64,000 nt of DNA from an uncultured Saprospiraceae bacterium (GTDB taxonomy: Bacteria; Bacteroidota; Bacteroidia; Chitinophagales; Saprospiraceae): NCBI GenBank assembly GCA_938003955.1, contig CALKXE010000086.1:1-64000 (forward strand). The letters are read 5' to 3'. Shown here piece by piece: positions 28,398 through 36,982 of this stretch. The notes beneath the pieces are model-generated. The model had not been told where the DNA came from and ran no database searches. It saw nothing but the letters and a program-made list of their open reading frames with translations. The position numbers and the translations under genes are program-made. Numbering within the stretch: the stretch's first letter is position 1; each line of letters begins with the position of its first letter.

Positions 28398-28865
28398 ATG
28401 GCAACTTTTGAAAAGAAAAGAGGTAAGGCGTCTCCTGAGGTTTCGACCGCTTCTTTGCCCGATATCATATTTATGCTCTTGTTCTTCTTTATGATGGTAA
28501 CAGTAATGAGAGACTCAGAGCTCAAGGTAGATGTAAATACACCGGAGGCAACTGAACTTACTAAACTAGAGAAGAAGTCACTTGTGAATTATATATTCGT
28601 AGGAAGACCAAAGGTAGCATATAGAGATACATATGGGACTAAGCCAAGAATGCAGTTAGGGGATAAGTTTTCTACTGTGGCTGATATTCCTTTGTTCCTA
28701 GAAAAGCACAAAGCAAAGCTTCCTGAAAATCAAAGACAAGGTATTACCAGTTCTTTGAAGATTGATGGAACTGTGACTATGGGTATTGTAGCTGATATAA
28801 AAACAGCGCTCAGAAAAGCAAATCAATTGAAAGTGAATTACTCTGCGGGGAAACGTGTAGATTAA
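28398..28865 (+). CDS. exbD: ExbD/TolR family biopolymer transport protein (second copy)
   Basis: The 155-aa protein has a helix at about 20-42 (LPDIIFMLLFFFMMVTVM) with the conserved channel Asp, then a periplasmic domain that ends in a family-typical segment (TVTMGIVADIKTALRKAN). It follows the first ExbD by 26 nt. Two consecutive ExbD paralogues suggest a heteromeric stator. No tonB gene follows; the operon ends here at a strong terminator. Confidence 0.9.
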   Translation: MATFEKKRGKASPEVSTASLPDIIFMLLFFFMMVTVMRDSELKVDVNTPEATELTKLEKKSLVNYIFVGRPKVAYRDTYGTKPRMQLGDKFSTVADIPLFLEKHKAKLPENQRQGITSSLKIDGTVTMGIVADIKTALRKANQLKVNYSAGKRVD

Positions 28866-29240
28866 TAATCTTAAGATCAGATAAAGAAAAGCCTCTTCGA
28901 TTAATTTCGACGAGGCTTTTTTCATTTCGATGCTTTTTGCATTTACATATTCAGTTTGCGGTTCATAGTATATAACAACCTTGCAAATGAATTAACTTTA
29001 TCAAAAAATGATTTCTTATACCTATCGAGTTTATAATTCACTGTTTCTTCCAGATCGAGTGTTTACTCCGTAAGCCATCTCTTGTGCTAGATGAACCATC
29101 GCCGCATATATTTAGCTTCATTCGATGATGTCCATCGTTAAAAAATACTCGCTGTAGCTAATGCTACATCTGCGATTTTTGCCTTGAGCTTCGTCGAATA
29201 ATTTCTAAATCTTATACGGCATTATCAAACTCAAGTGGTA
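28866..29240. other. 375-nt convergent intergenic region with terminator and repeat element
   Basis: After the terminator, about 29050-29193 is a block richer in G and C. It has several small inverted repeats, such as TGTAGCTAATGCTACA (29150-29165) and CGATGATGTCCATCG (29122-29136). It runs into repeat copy B1 at 29194-29245. All frames are short. Confidence 0.55.
28888..28922 (+). terminator. terminator of the exbB/exbD operon
   Basis: The stem AAAAGCCTC / GAGGCTTTT, extended inward by TCG/CGA, is followed by a run of T residues, 22 nt after the stop codon. Confidence 0.88.
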
Positions 29241-29245
29241 TTATT
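29194..29245. repeat. dispersed intergenic repeat, family B, copy 1
   Basis: The core CTAAATCTTATACGGCATTA is identical at 29205-29224 and 41018-41037. The flanks TCGAATAA and AATGGTATTA/AGTGGTATTA are also shared, giving about 52 nt of similarity with few mismatches. This copy overlaps the last codons of uvrC. Confidence 0.85.
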
Positions 29246-31058
29246 CTTCTTCACCAAAATCTGGATTGTAATATCCAAAAACTTTTTTAGCATTAGCCTT
29301 TCCAATAACAGATGCTAGAGAATCTTCTGTTTGTTTCTTTACCTTATTTACACTTTTATAGGTAGTGAGAAGTAAGTTGGCAGTTTTCTTACCGATTCCT
29401 GGTATGTCTGTTAACTCTGTTCCAAGAAAGTGTTTCGACCGCAGGTTTCTATGCAGTGTCAATGCAAAACGGTGGGCTTCATCCCTAGCTTGTTGAATCA
29501 ATTTTAAAGATTCCGATTTCTTATTAATATGAAGTGGGACAGAATCATTCGGAAAGTAAAGTTCTTCTAGTTTTTTTGCGATTCCTATAATTGTAATCTT
29601 GCCGATAAGATCAAGTTTTTCCAGGCTTTTGACAGCGGAAGATAATTGGCCTTTACCACCATCAATAACAATAAGTTGTGGAAGTGGCTGATTCTCTCTT
29701 AAGAGTCTACTGTATCTTCTGTAAACGACTTCTTCCATAGATGCAAAATCATCAGGACCCACTACTGTTTTGATTTTGAAGTGGCGATAATCTTTTTTTG
29801 ATGGTTTTGCATTCTTGAAGACTACGCAGCTAGCTGTAGGGTTTGTTCCTTGGATATTGGAGTTATCAAAACACTCTAAATGAAGTGGTACTTCTTTCAT
29901 GTAAAGATCAGCTTGTAACGTTTTGAGAATTCTTTCTGCAGAAGTTTGCTTACCAATATTGTTGATTTCAGATTTCTTTTTTTGCAACAAATGATAGGTT
30001 ACATTTTTAGCTGAGAGATCCATTAATTTCTTCTTGTCACCTCTTTGGGGGACAGTGACTAATACAGATTCATCTTCCATATCTACATCAAACGGAGCGA
30101 CTACTTCAGGTGCAATACTATTGTATTTTTCTCTAATTACCGGAATCACATAAGATAAGAGATCTCTCTCATCTTCATCCAGATTTTTTTCCATTTCGAT
30201 TGTGTCGCTATTTATCATTGCACCATTAATTACTTTGATATAATTAACGAATGCATATTTTTCATCAGTCTGGATGGTAAATACATCTACATCTTTTATT
30301 GTAGCACTGACGACCGTCGATTTTGCTTGGTAGTCTACTAGAGCATCCAACTTGTCTTTAGTTAATTGAGCCTCTTCAAACTGCATGACATCGGCTTGGT
30401 CTGCCATTTCTTGTTTAAGGTAATCTTTAACTTGTTTGAAATTTCCCTTAAGTATATTTTTTACTTGATCTATCTTTTCATTGTAGGCTTCCTCGTCCTC
30501 TAATCCTTCGCATGCACCCATGCAGTTTTTAATGTGATACTCAAGGCAAACTTTGAATTTTCCTTTATTTACATTCCCTTCAGAGAGATTATATGTACAA
30601 GTACGCAAAGGGAAAAGACGTTTAATGACCTCTAGTAATACCTTAACCCTATATTTAGAAGTGTAAGGGCCGAAATAGGAAGAGCCATCTCGATTCACTT
30701 GCCTAGTAAAATAAACTCTTGGGAAACGTTCATTTTTAATACATAAGTAGGTGTATGATTTTCCGTCCTTGAGAGATACATTATATCTAGGCTGATTCTT
30801 TTTTATTAGTGTGTTTTCCAACAGTAATGCATCGTGCTCAGAATCTACAATAGTAAATTCTATATGATGCGAATTTCTAACTAGGGCTTTGGTTTTATAC
30901 TGTTGATGTTTTTTTTCTCCAAAGTATGAGTTAAGCCTGTTTTTTAGATTTTTGGCTTTGCCGACATACAGGATCGTGTTGTTCTCATCTAGAAATCTGT
31001 AGACGCCAGGATCTTTGGGTATGGATGGTGAAAACTCTCTAAATTCCTTTGTCGTCAT
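29241..31058 (-). CDS. uvrC: UvrABC excinuclease subunit C
   Basis: The 605-aa protein has all expected parts: an N-terminal GIY-YIG nuclease domain (about 14-95; PGVYRFLDENNTILYVGKAK, then NRL), a UVR/UvrB-contact segment near 205-240, the UvrC RNase H-like nuclease with ECFDNSN near residue 395, and a C-terminal helix-hairpin-helix pair (about 545-600; TDIPGIGKKTANLLL). It makes both incisions in nucleotide excision repair together with UvrB. The start at 31058 agrees with the usual N-terminus. The stop codon lies inside repeat copy B1. Confidence 0.97.
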   Translation of the reverse strand: MTTKEFREFSPSIPKDPGVYRFLDENNTILYVGKAKNLKNRLNSYFGEKKHQQYKTKALVRNSHHIEFTIVDSEHDALLLENTLIKKNQPRYNVSLKDGKSYTYLCIKNERFPRVYFTRQVNRDGSSYFGPYTSKYRVKVLLEVIKRLFPLRTCTYNLSEGNVNKGKFKVCLEYHIKNCMGACEGLEDEEAYNEKIDQVKNILKGNFKQVKDYLKQEMADQADVMQFEEAQLTKDKLDALVDYQAKSTVVSATIKDVDVFTIQTDEKYAFVNYIKVINGAMINSDTIEMEKNLDEDERDLLSYVIPVIREKYNSIAPEVVAPFDVDMEDESVLVTVPQRGDKKKLMDLSAKNVTYHLLQKKKSEINNIGKQTSAERILKTLQADLYMKEVPLHLECFDNSNIQGTNPTASCVVFKNAKPSKKDYRHFKIKTVVGPDDFASMEEVVYRRYSRLLRENQPLPQLIVIDGGKGQLSSAVKSLEKLDLIGKITIIGIAKKLEELYFPNDSVPLHINKKSESLKLIQQARDEAHRFALTLHRNLRSKHFLGTELTDIPGIGKKTANLLLTTYKSVNKVKKQTEDSLASVIGKANAKKVFGYYNPDFGEEE

Positions 31059-31276
31059 TTTGAATATATATTTCTAATTGCAACTTAGGTAAAACAACGT
31101 AAATATTGTAAACGGGTTTATATTAATTGATTGTAAAATTTGAAGACTTGATTATTCTGAATTACGATTATATCTGAATTATATTTTTTCTCCAGGTACA
31201 TGGATGGAGATTTGAAATCTTTATTATGACGAGTACGAGTACAATAAAAGAATAGTGCTGGATGATTTACACTACT

Positions 31277-31660
31277 TTAACTATTCTGATCTAGTGCTTG
31301 TTTAATTCCCTTTAATATATAATATGCAGATTTGGGATTAGTAGCTAGGGGGATATTATGGACATCACAAAGCCTCATTAGCATCTGTACATCTGGTTCA
31401 TGGGGATGTTTATCTAACGGGTCTCTAAAGAAAATAACGGCATCAATATTTCCTTCTGCAAGTTTAGCCGCTATTTGAGCGTCACCACCGATTGGTCCAC
31501 TGAGAAGTTTAACTACTGTAAACCCTTCCTTTTCTATGTGTCCTCCTGTAGTTCCTGTTGCAAAAATTGTTGTTCCTTCTAAAAACTTCTTATTTTTTAC
31601 TACAAAAGAAACCATCTCGGGTTTTTTGCCATCATGGGCGATAAGTGCAATGTTTAATAT
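31277..31660 (-). CDS. mgsA: methylglyoxal synthase with non-canonical start codon
   Basis: It converts dihydroxyacetone phosphate to methylglyoxal in a glycolytic bypass. Family motifs are clear: ATGTTGGHIE, LLSGPIGGDAQIAAKL, IFFRDPLDKHPHEPDVQML and LCDVHNIPLATN. The first ATG of the frame (31615) comes after the conserved block IALIAHDGKKPEM, which holds family-conserved His and Asp residues. The frame remains open upstream to a TAA at 31673-31675 without ATG, GTG or TTG. Translation probably begins at ATA (31660) or ATT (31651); I list the former. A sequencing error or a frameshift is the alternative explanation. Confidence 0.8.
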   Translation of the reverse strand: MLNIALIAHDGKKPEMVSFVVKNKKFLEGTTIFATGTTGGHIEKEGFTVVKLLSGPIGGDAQIAAKLAEGNIDAVIFFRDPLDKHPHEPDVQMLMRLCDVHNIPLATNPKSAYYILKGIKQALDQNS

Positions 31661-31796
31661 CTTGAATTTGTTTTATGAAGCTGTAATTTACAGTATCATT
31701 TTCTATTAATTCAAAAAGGTTGCGTTAATAGTAAAGCATTCTTTTGGAAAGAAAAGGTTAAGAAATTACTTAAGAGATGAAATTTGTTCATATACG

Positions 31797-31862
31797 AAAA
31801 AAGGTATTCACTAGTTCAAAAGGGCATTTGATTGAGTATGCTTACTTTCTAGTGAATACCTT
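31797..31862 (-). terminator. terminator of the CUB-domain T9SS gene
   Basis: A perfect 14-bp inverted repeat (AAGGTATTCACTAG at 31801-31814, CTAGTGAATACCTT at 31849-31862) with a 34-nt loop is followed on the minus strand by a T run. It begins 26 nt after the stop codon of the gene at 31888-33369. Confidence 0.75.
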
Positions 31863-31887
31863 ATATTTTAATACTTAGTAACTTAAG

Positions 31888-33369
31888 TTAGTTACTGATT
31901 ATTTGCTGATAACTACTACTGATTCCATCTGAAATTAATTGAATAGTATAGACTCCTGACTCTAAAGCTGATAAGTCTAAGTTTTTATTTTCATTTAGAA
32001 TTGATTGATGTTTCAATTGACCTAGCTGGTTGAATACCTTTATTACGTTGGATTTATCCATGTCAGTATCAGAATCAAGTGTAACAATCCCATGACTGGG
32101 GTTAGGGTAGGCTGATAGCTTTACTTCTTCTCTGAAGTTTAATTTTAATATGTCAAAATCTGATGAGACTCCATTTAAATCAACTTGTTTGATGTAGTAG
32201 TAATAAGTGCCTGCAGTGCTCGGATTATCAGAGAATTCATAAGATGCACCTTCATTGTGCTTCGATTTAGAATCTATCCATCCGATTTTAGTAAAAGATT
32301 TAGCATCTTCAGATCTGTATACCTCAAAACCTTCGTTGTTTATTTCGGCAGCTGTAGTCCAAGAGATATGCGCATTTGTGCCCCTCTTTTCTATGTTATA
32401 GCTTTCCAGGTCTACTGGAAGAACTCCACCAATTCCTAACGTTGAAGATAGTGTTGTAAAAGCTGTACGGCCGGCTAGCTCTGTAGCCATTGCTAATATG
32501 TACGTTTGTTCCGGCCCTGCATTGAAGAACAACGACCAGGGCTCTTCACCAGATACGCAGTCATTAATTACACCACCTTCGTATTTTCCATCATTTAGAA
32601 TGACTGGTCCATAAACTAGCATCTCAATTATTCCAACACTATCTACAGGCTCTAGCATGAATTCCACGAATCCGCCGATTCCATTAGACTTAAATGTGTA
32701 GAAGCTTTGATTAGGTTGCGAAAGTCCAGCTGTGCCGCAAGCGGAACCTGTTGCTTCGAAGTCAGTAAACATTTCAAGGCCTCCTTTTCGGGTACAACTA
32801 TTATCTACATCTAAGTTGAAGTAGTTACCGCCATTCGCGGCTAATGGAAGATCTATGCCATCCGTTGCGCCATCTGTGAGCGTAGGGACACAACAGTTTA
32901 CTTCTGCATGCCATCCTGTTCGTCTTTCTATATTGTTAGACTCAAATTTTATATAAAAACATCCAGTACTATTGGTTGGCTTAAAAATGTCTCCAACTCT
33001 TAGTGTATGTCCGTCTATAAATGCTTTTTGGCCTGAGCCACTCTCTTCTCCACAGTATGAACCTACAAGGTTAGCGTTTTCATCTATACCGTCGTAGATT
33101 GATAGGAGATCCGTACATCCTGTGCTATCGACTCCTTGTCCCATGGCAGTTTCTATGTCGACATGAGTGAATTGCAATTCTAAATATTCAGTAAGTGTAT
33201 CTGGACAGATTAACCAATCTGAAGTTTCATTGTCAAGATAATTTTCGCTTTGTCCTCCTGAATCAATAAATTCGGAGTTACAGCTTGTAATTAGGGTTTG
33301 GGAGTGCAGTGATGTTTGTACTAAACATATAGTAAAAAACAACATCACGAAAGTAGAAGGGTGTCTCAT
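31888..33369 (-). CDS. secreted CUB-domain protein with type A T9SS sorting domain
   Basis: The 493-aa protein has a signal peptide (1-24, ending in SLHSQ) and a CUB-like domain at about 27-155 (LLSIYDGIDENANLVGSYCG, GCFYIKFESN). A middle region of unknown fold follows to about 315, then a fibronectin III-like segment at about 325-410 (AHISWTTAAEINNEGFEVYR). The C-terminal T9SS sorting domain opens with LSAYPNPSHGIVTL near 418. It is predicted to be secreted and attached to the cell surface. The ligand is unknown; CUB domains usually mediate protein or carbohydrate contacts. It is transcribed alone, divergent from the aminotransferase gene. Confidence 0.88.
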   Translation of the reverse strand: MRHPSTFVMLFFTICLVQTSLHSQTLITSCNSEFIDSGGQSENYLDNETSDWLICPDTLTEYLELQFTHVDIETAMGQGVDSTGCTDLLSIYDGIDENANLVGSYCGEESGSGQKAFIDGHTLRVGDIFKPTNSTGCFYIKFESNNIERRTGWHAEVNCCVPTLTDGATDGIDLPLAANGGNYFNLDVDNSCTRKGGLEMFTDFEATGSACGTAGLSQPNQSFYTFKSNGIGGFVEFMLEPVDSVGIIEMLVYGPVILNDGKYEGGVINDCVSGEEPWSLFFNAGPEQTYILAMATELAGRTAFTTLSSTLGIGGVLPVDLESYNIEKRGTNAHISWTTAAEINNEGFEVYRSEDAKSFTKIGWIDSKSKHNEGASYEFSDNPSTAGTYYYYIKQVDLNGVSSDFDILKLNFREEVKLSAYPNPSHGIVTLDSDTDMDKSNVIKVFNQLGQLKHQSILNENKNLDLSALESGVYTIQLISDGISSSYQQIISN

Positions 33370-33487
33370 TTCTATGGTGTTCTGATTAATTAAAAAATCC
33401 TAGCTATTTTTGACTTTAGTTTTTAATAACTAGCTGGGATTTTATGTCGGCTAGTTGTCAAAAGTCATTCAGTAAATAACAAATACC

Positions 33488-34693
33488 ATGCCGTCTATCA
33501 GGGAATTATATATTAGTCATGTTGCACAGACGAGTGAAATCCCCCTAATGCTCGAAATCGAAAGAGCTGAAGGGATGTATATTTATAGCGCAGAAGGTAA
33601 GCGCTATCTCGATTTAAATAGTGGGATATCAGTCTCTTCTTTAGGACATCGACATCCTAATGTAATCAATGCAGTTAAAAATCAATTGGATAAATATTTA
33701 CATACGATGGTTTATGGTGAGCATATTCATACCCCCCAAGTAGCGTTTGCAGAGTTATTGACTCAAACTTTGGATAATGGATTGGATTCAGTTTACTATC
33801 TAAGTAGCGGTACCGAATCTGTAGAAGGAGCTATGAAGTTAGCAAGAAAGCATACGGGAAGATATAACGTCGTAGCATGTTCGAGTGCATATCACGGTAG
33901 TACGATGGGAAGTGAGTCACTTAGAAGTGATGATGAATTTACAAGAAGCTTTTTGCCAGGGGTGCCTGGTGTACGTCATATAGATTTCAATGATGAATCG
34001 CAATTGTCAAAAATCGATGAAGATACTGCATGTATTATATTGGAGCCTGTTCAAGCAGAAGGAGGTGTAATACCTCCAGAGGATAATTATCTGCAGAAAG
34101 TAAGGAAGAGATGTGATGAAGTTGGAGCTTTGATGGTACTAGATGAAATCCAAACTGGATTCGGGAGGACAGGCTACTTGTTTGCCCATAAGAAATACGA
34201 TGTAGTGCCAGATATTTTACTGATGGGTAAAGCCATGGGAGGAGGCATGCCTGTAAGTGCTTTTGTCGCTCCAAAAGAGATTATGATGGCACTTGCTAAA
34301 AAACCAATGCTTGGACATATAACTACATTCGGAGGACATCCAGCTTGTGTAGCTGCGGCTCATGCGACCTTGCAGACGTTGACGGATGAAGAGATATACA
34401 AAGACGTTCTAAGAAAAGAAGCGTTAATTAGAAGTAAGCTCAAGCATCCGATTATCAAAGAAATCAGATCTTCGGGTCTTATGATGGGGGTTGAACTGAC
34501 GAGGAGGAAATACCTAAAACATGTAGTCAATCATACAATCAAAAATGGAGCGGTGATAGATTACTTTTTATTTAATAATAAATCATTTAGACTTGCCCCT
34601 CCTCTCATTATTAATGATGAGCAGATAGAAGAAGGATGTAATATATTACTCGCAGCTATGGATTATGCTCGTTTCAAGTACACCAAAAGATAA
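33488..34693 (+). CDS. class III aminotransferase (acetylornithine/ornithine aminotransferase-like)
   Basis: The 401-aa PLP enzyme shows the class III signature: LSSGTESVEGAMKLAR at 105-120 (phosphate-binding loop), YHGSTMG at 135-141, VLDEIQTGFGRTGYLF at 217-232 with Asp219, and the Schiff-base Lys248 in LLMGKAMGGGMPVSAF. The family moves an amino group from omega-amino acids to 2-oxoglutarate. The length and motifs fit the ArgD/RocD group, but no other arginine genes are nearby, so the substrate is uncertain. The next gene begins 3 nt after the stop. Confidence 0.9.
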   Translation: MPSIRELYISHVAQTSEIPLMLEIERAEGMYIYSAEGKRYLDLNSGISVSSLGHRHPNVINAVKNQLDKYLHTMVYGEHIHTPQVAFAELLTQTLDNGLDSVYYLSSGTESVEGAMKLARKHTGRYNVVACSSAYHGSTMGSESLRSDDEFTRSFLPGVPGVRHIDFNDESQLSKIDEDTACIILEPVQAEGGVIPPEDNYLQKVRKRCDEVGALMVLDEIQTGFGRTGYLFAHKKYDVVPDILLMGKAMGGGMPVSAFVAPKEIMMALAKKPMLGHITTFGGHPACVAAAHATLQTLTDEEIYKDVLRKEALIRSKLKHPIIKEIRSSGLMMGVELTRRKYLKHVVNHTIKNGAVIDYFLFNNKSFRLAPPLIINDEQIEEGCNILLAAMDYARFKYTKR

Positions 34694-34696
34694 TAA

Positions 34697-35407
34697 ATGA
34701 AAAATGCTCCAATAGGCACAATAATCAATGTAGCCGCGATATTTTTAGGAAGCCTTCTAGGTCTATTTTTAAAGCAGTTTTTTACAGAAGGAATGGAAAC
34801 TATAATCTTCCAAGCTCTTGGTCTAGGAACGATTTTGATTGGCCTTAAGATGGCACTCAAGTTGCCGGATGGTTATATGCTAGTCTGTATATTTAGTCTT
34901 GTTCTTGGAGGCATATTTGGGGAGTTTATCCATTTGGATGGTATTGTGTTGGGTTTGTCTGATGGTCTTAAATCCATTTCGGGCTCTTCCGATTCTAGTT
35001 TTTCGGAAGGACTGATAACAGCATTTTTACTTTTTTGCATTGGGAGTATGACGATAGTGGGAGCAATTGAAGAAGGACTTAATCAGAATAGAGAATTACT
35101 CATTGTGAAATCTACGTTGGATGGATTTTCTGCTATAGCACTCGCGGCCACTTTGGGTGTAGGAGTATTATTTTCTGTGATACCTCTATTGATTTTCCAA
35201 GGAGGTCTAACTCTAAGTGCAAATAAATTGAAACCAATTTTTGATCAGACGACTATTGATGTGTTAAGTTCTGTAGGAGGTATTCTGATCATTGGTATTT
35301 CTATCAATTTATTGAAGCTTGGCCAAATCAATTTGGAGAATTTGTTGCCAGCCTTATTGCTATGTATTGTTTTGTCAAAGGTGAAGTTATGGAAGAAAGA
35401 GATATGA
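34697..35407 (+). CDS. DUF554 family membrane protein
   Basis: The 236-aa protein has six or seven hydrophobic helices and the family features GTIINVAAIFLGSLLG at the N-terminus and FCIGSMTIVGAIEEGL in the middle. DUF554 (YdfK/YqgA-like) proteins are inner-membrane proteins of unknown function, possibly transporters. The gene is tightly coupled to the aminotransferase (3-nt gap), suggesting that it may handle a related metabolite, but that is only positional. Confidence 0.9.
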   Translation: MKNAPIGTIINVAAIFLGSLLGLFLKQFFTEGMETIIFQALGLGTILIGLKMALKLPDGYMLVCIFSLVLGGIFGEFIHLDGIVLGLSDGLKSISGSSDSSFSEGLITAFLLFCIGSMTIVGAIEEGLNQNRELLIVKSTLDGFSAIALAATLGVGVLFSVIPLLIFQGGLTLSANKLKPIFDQTTIDVLSSVGGILIIGISINLLKLGQINLENLLPALLLCIVLSKVKLWKKEI

Positions 35408-35609
35408 TTTTAGCTTTATTGGTTTTTAGATAGTTGACGTATTACCAGTTAATTTCGAAATGCAACCGGGAAGAGGTTTTTTTGTACCGATCGGAATTTA
35501 GTCCTTTTATTGCAGTGTTTTATATGAATTTTTGTATTCAAAAGTAAAGTGAGTATCAATTTATACTTGCATTCAGATTGAATATAACTAACCTAAAAAT
35601 TCAAAACAT

Positions 35610-36743
35610 ATGAAACTTAACATCCTTTTTAGTTTTATCCTTTGTTTACTTGTTTTGCCTATGATAAACGGGCAGTCTTTGAAAGTAATGCCGGATGGTG
35701 TTATTATACCGAAAGCGGATCATACAGCAATAGTTCAAGAAGAAAATGGTCAAATGGTCTACGATACGGTCACCAGATCTGTATGGTATTTTAACAACAC
35801 TATATGGAAAGAAGTAGGATCAGATAATCTTGGGAACCATACAGCAACAATTGATTTAGATATGGATGATAATTCAATTATTAATGTCTCAACTCCTGTT
35901 GATGATAATGATGCTGTAAATAAAGCTTACGTAGATCTTCATGAAGACGCGGATTCTGATATACTAAATGAAATTCAATCTCTTTCAGCTTCTACAGAGG
36001 GGGATACACTATATCTCTCAGCTAGTAATTGGTTGATCGTTCCAGGATTGAGCGATGCGAATTACATCAAAGATATTGATGGGAATGTATATAATGAAGT
36101 AACAATCGGAACACAAATATGGTTGGCGGAAAACTTAAAAACTACACGGTACAATGATGGTACACCAATTCCCAAAATTGAATCAGCCACTGATTGGGAT
36201 GACTGGACTTATTCGTGGAATGGATCAGAATATACAGATGTCTATGATGCCTATTGTTGGTATGATAATGACTCTACAACCTATGCTAAATTTGGAGCCC
36301 TATACAATTGGGGGGTTGCAGATTCTATAATTAATGGAGGAAAGAACGCCTGCCCGGTAGGATATGAAGTCCCTACAAATGCTCAATTAAATACAGTCAT
36401 GGTGTTTGCTGGCAGTTACAGTGGAGGAGGAATTAATATAGCGGGTCTACACATAAAACTTCCAATAGGTGAATTTTGGGACTTTACTCAAGTTTTTCCA
36501 TTTGGTGCTCCAGGTGACAATGCTTCTGGATTTGCAGCGGTTGGGTCTGGTTATAGAAATTCATTCGGTGGCACATTTCAATATAACAAACAACATAACT
36601 GGCTTTGGTCCAGAACAGGTGGCATAACCAAGAATATAGATACTTACAGAATACGTTACGATGGGGTTCAAGTTGATTATATTCCTAATCGGTCAGGAGA
36701 TGATGGATGCTCAATTCGGTGCATCAAAGTTGACCAACCCTAA
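35610..36743 (+). CDS. FISUMP-domain surface protein with a tail-fibre-like linker
   Basis: The 377-aa protein has a signal peptide (1-22, ending in MINGQ). A region at about 85-115 resembles the DxNxxxIxNVxxPxDxxDAxNKAYVD linker found in tail fibres and trimeric surface proteins. A Fibrobacter succinogenes major paralogous (FISUMP) domain occupies about 150-377 (DIDGNVYNEVTIGTQIWLAE, GALYNWGVAD, CPVGYEVPT, IRCIK at the end). These are lipoprotein or T9SS-independent surface proteins of unknown function. No sorting domain is visible. It is monocistronic with its own terminator. Confidence 0.85.
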   Translation: MKLNILFSFILCLLVLPMINGQSLKVMPDGVIIPKADHTAIVQEENGQMVYDTVTRSVWYFNNTIWKEVGSDNLGNHTATIDLDMDDNSIINVSTPVDDNDAVNKAYVDLHEDADSDILNEIQSLSASTEGDTLYLSASNWLIVPGLSDANYIKDIDGNVYNEVTIGTQIWLAENLKTTRYNDGTPIPKIESATDWDDWTYSWNGSEYTDVYDAYCWYDNDSTTYAKFGALYNWGVADSIINGGKNACPVGYEVPTNAQLNTVMVFAGSYSGGGINIAGLHIKLPIGEFWDFTQVFPFGAPGDNASGFAAVGSGYRNSFGGTFQYNKQHNWLWSRTGGITKNIDTYRIRYDGVQVDYIPNRSGDDGCSIRCIKVDQP

Positions 36744-36792
36744 ATTAAATCACATGAACATTTACAGAAGGTTATAACGACATACCTTCAAG

Positions 36793-36822
36793 ATCCCAGC
36801 TAGGAAACTTGCTGGGATTTTT
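36793..36822 (+). terminator. terminator of the FISUMP gene
   Basis: A perfect 8-bp stem ATCCCAGC / GCTGGGAT with a 10-nt loop is followed by T residues, 49 nt after the stop. Confidence 0.8.
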
Positions 36823-36950
36823 GTTTGTAATTGATATGAGAAATTGATCATCCTGTAGACACTAAATGAACAGAAATTCCAATTAAATGCTAAGTTTCAT
36901 ATTTCCTTTTAATATCTGCAAAAGTGAAACATTGCATTAAATCATTTTAC

Positions 36951-36958
36951 TATATTTG
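36951..36958 (+). promoter_or_regulatory. -33/-7 promoter of carA
   Basis: TATATTTG matches TAnnTTTG, with a TTG at 36932-36934 separated by 16 nt. The TTG at 36956 that could open a longer frame is part of this -7 element, which supports the ATG at 36983 as the translation start. Confidence 0.7.
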
Positions 36959-36982
36959 CGGACATATCTAAAAAGAGAATCA

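Noticed and set aside
36956-36982. TTG start at 36956 for carA giving nine extra residues
   Set aside because: The TTG is part of the -7 promoter element and would precede the transcription start; the ATG at 36983 fits the family.
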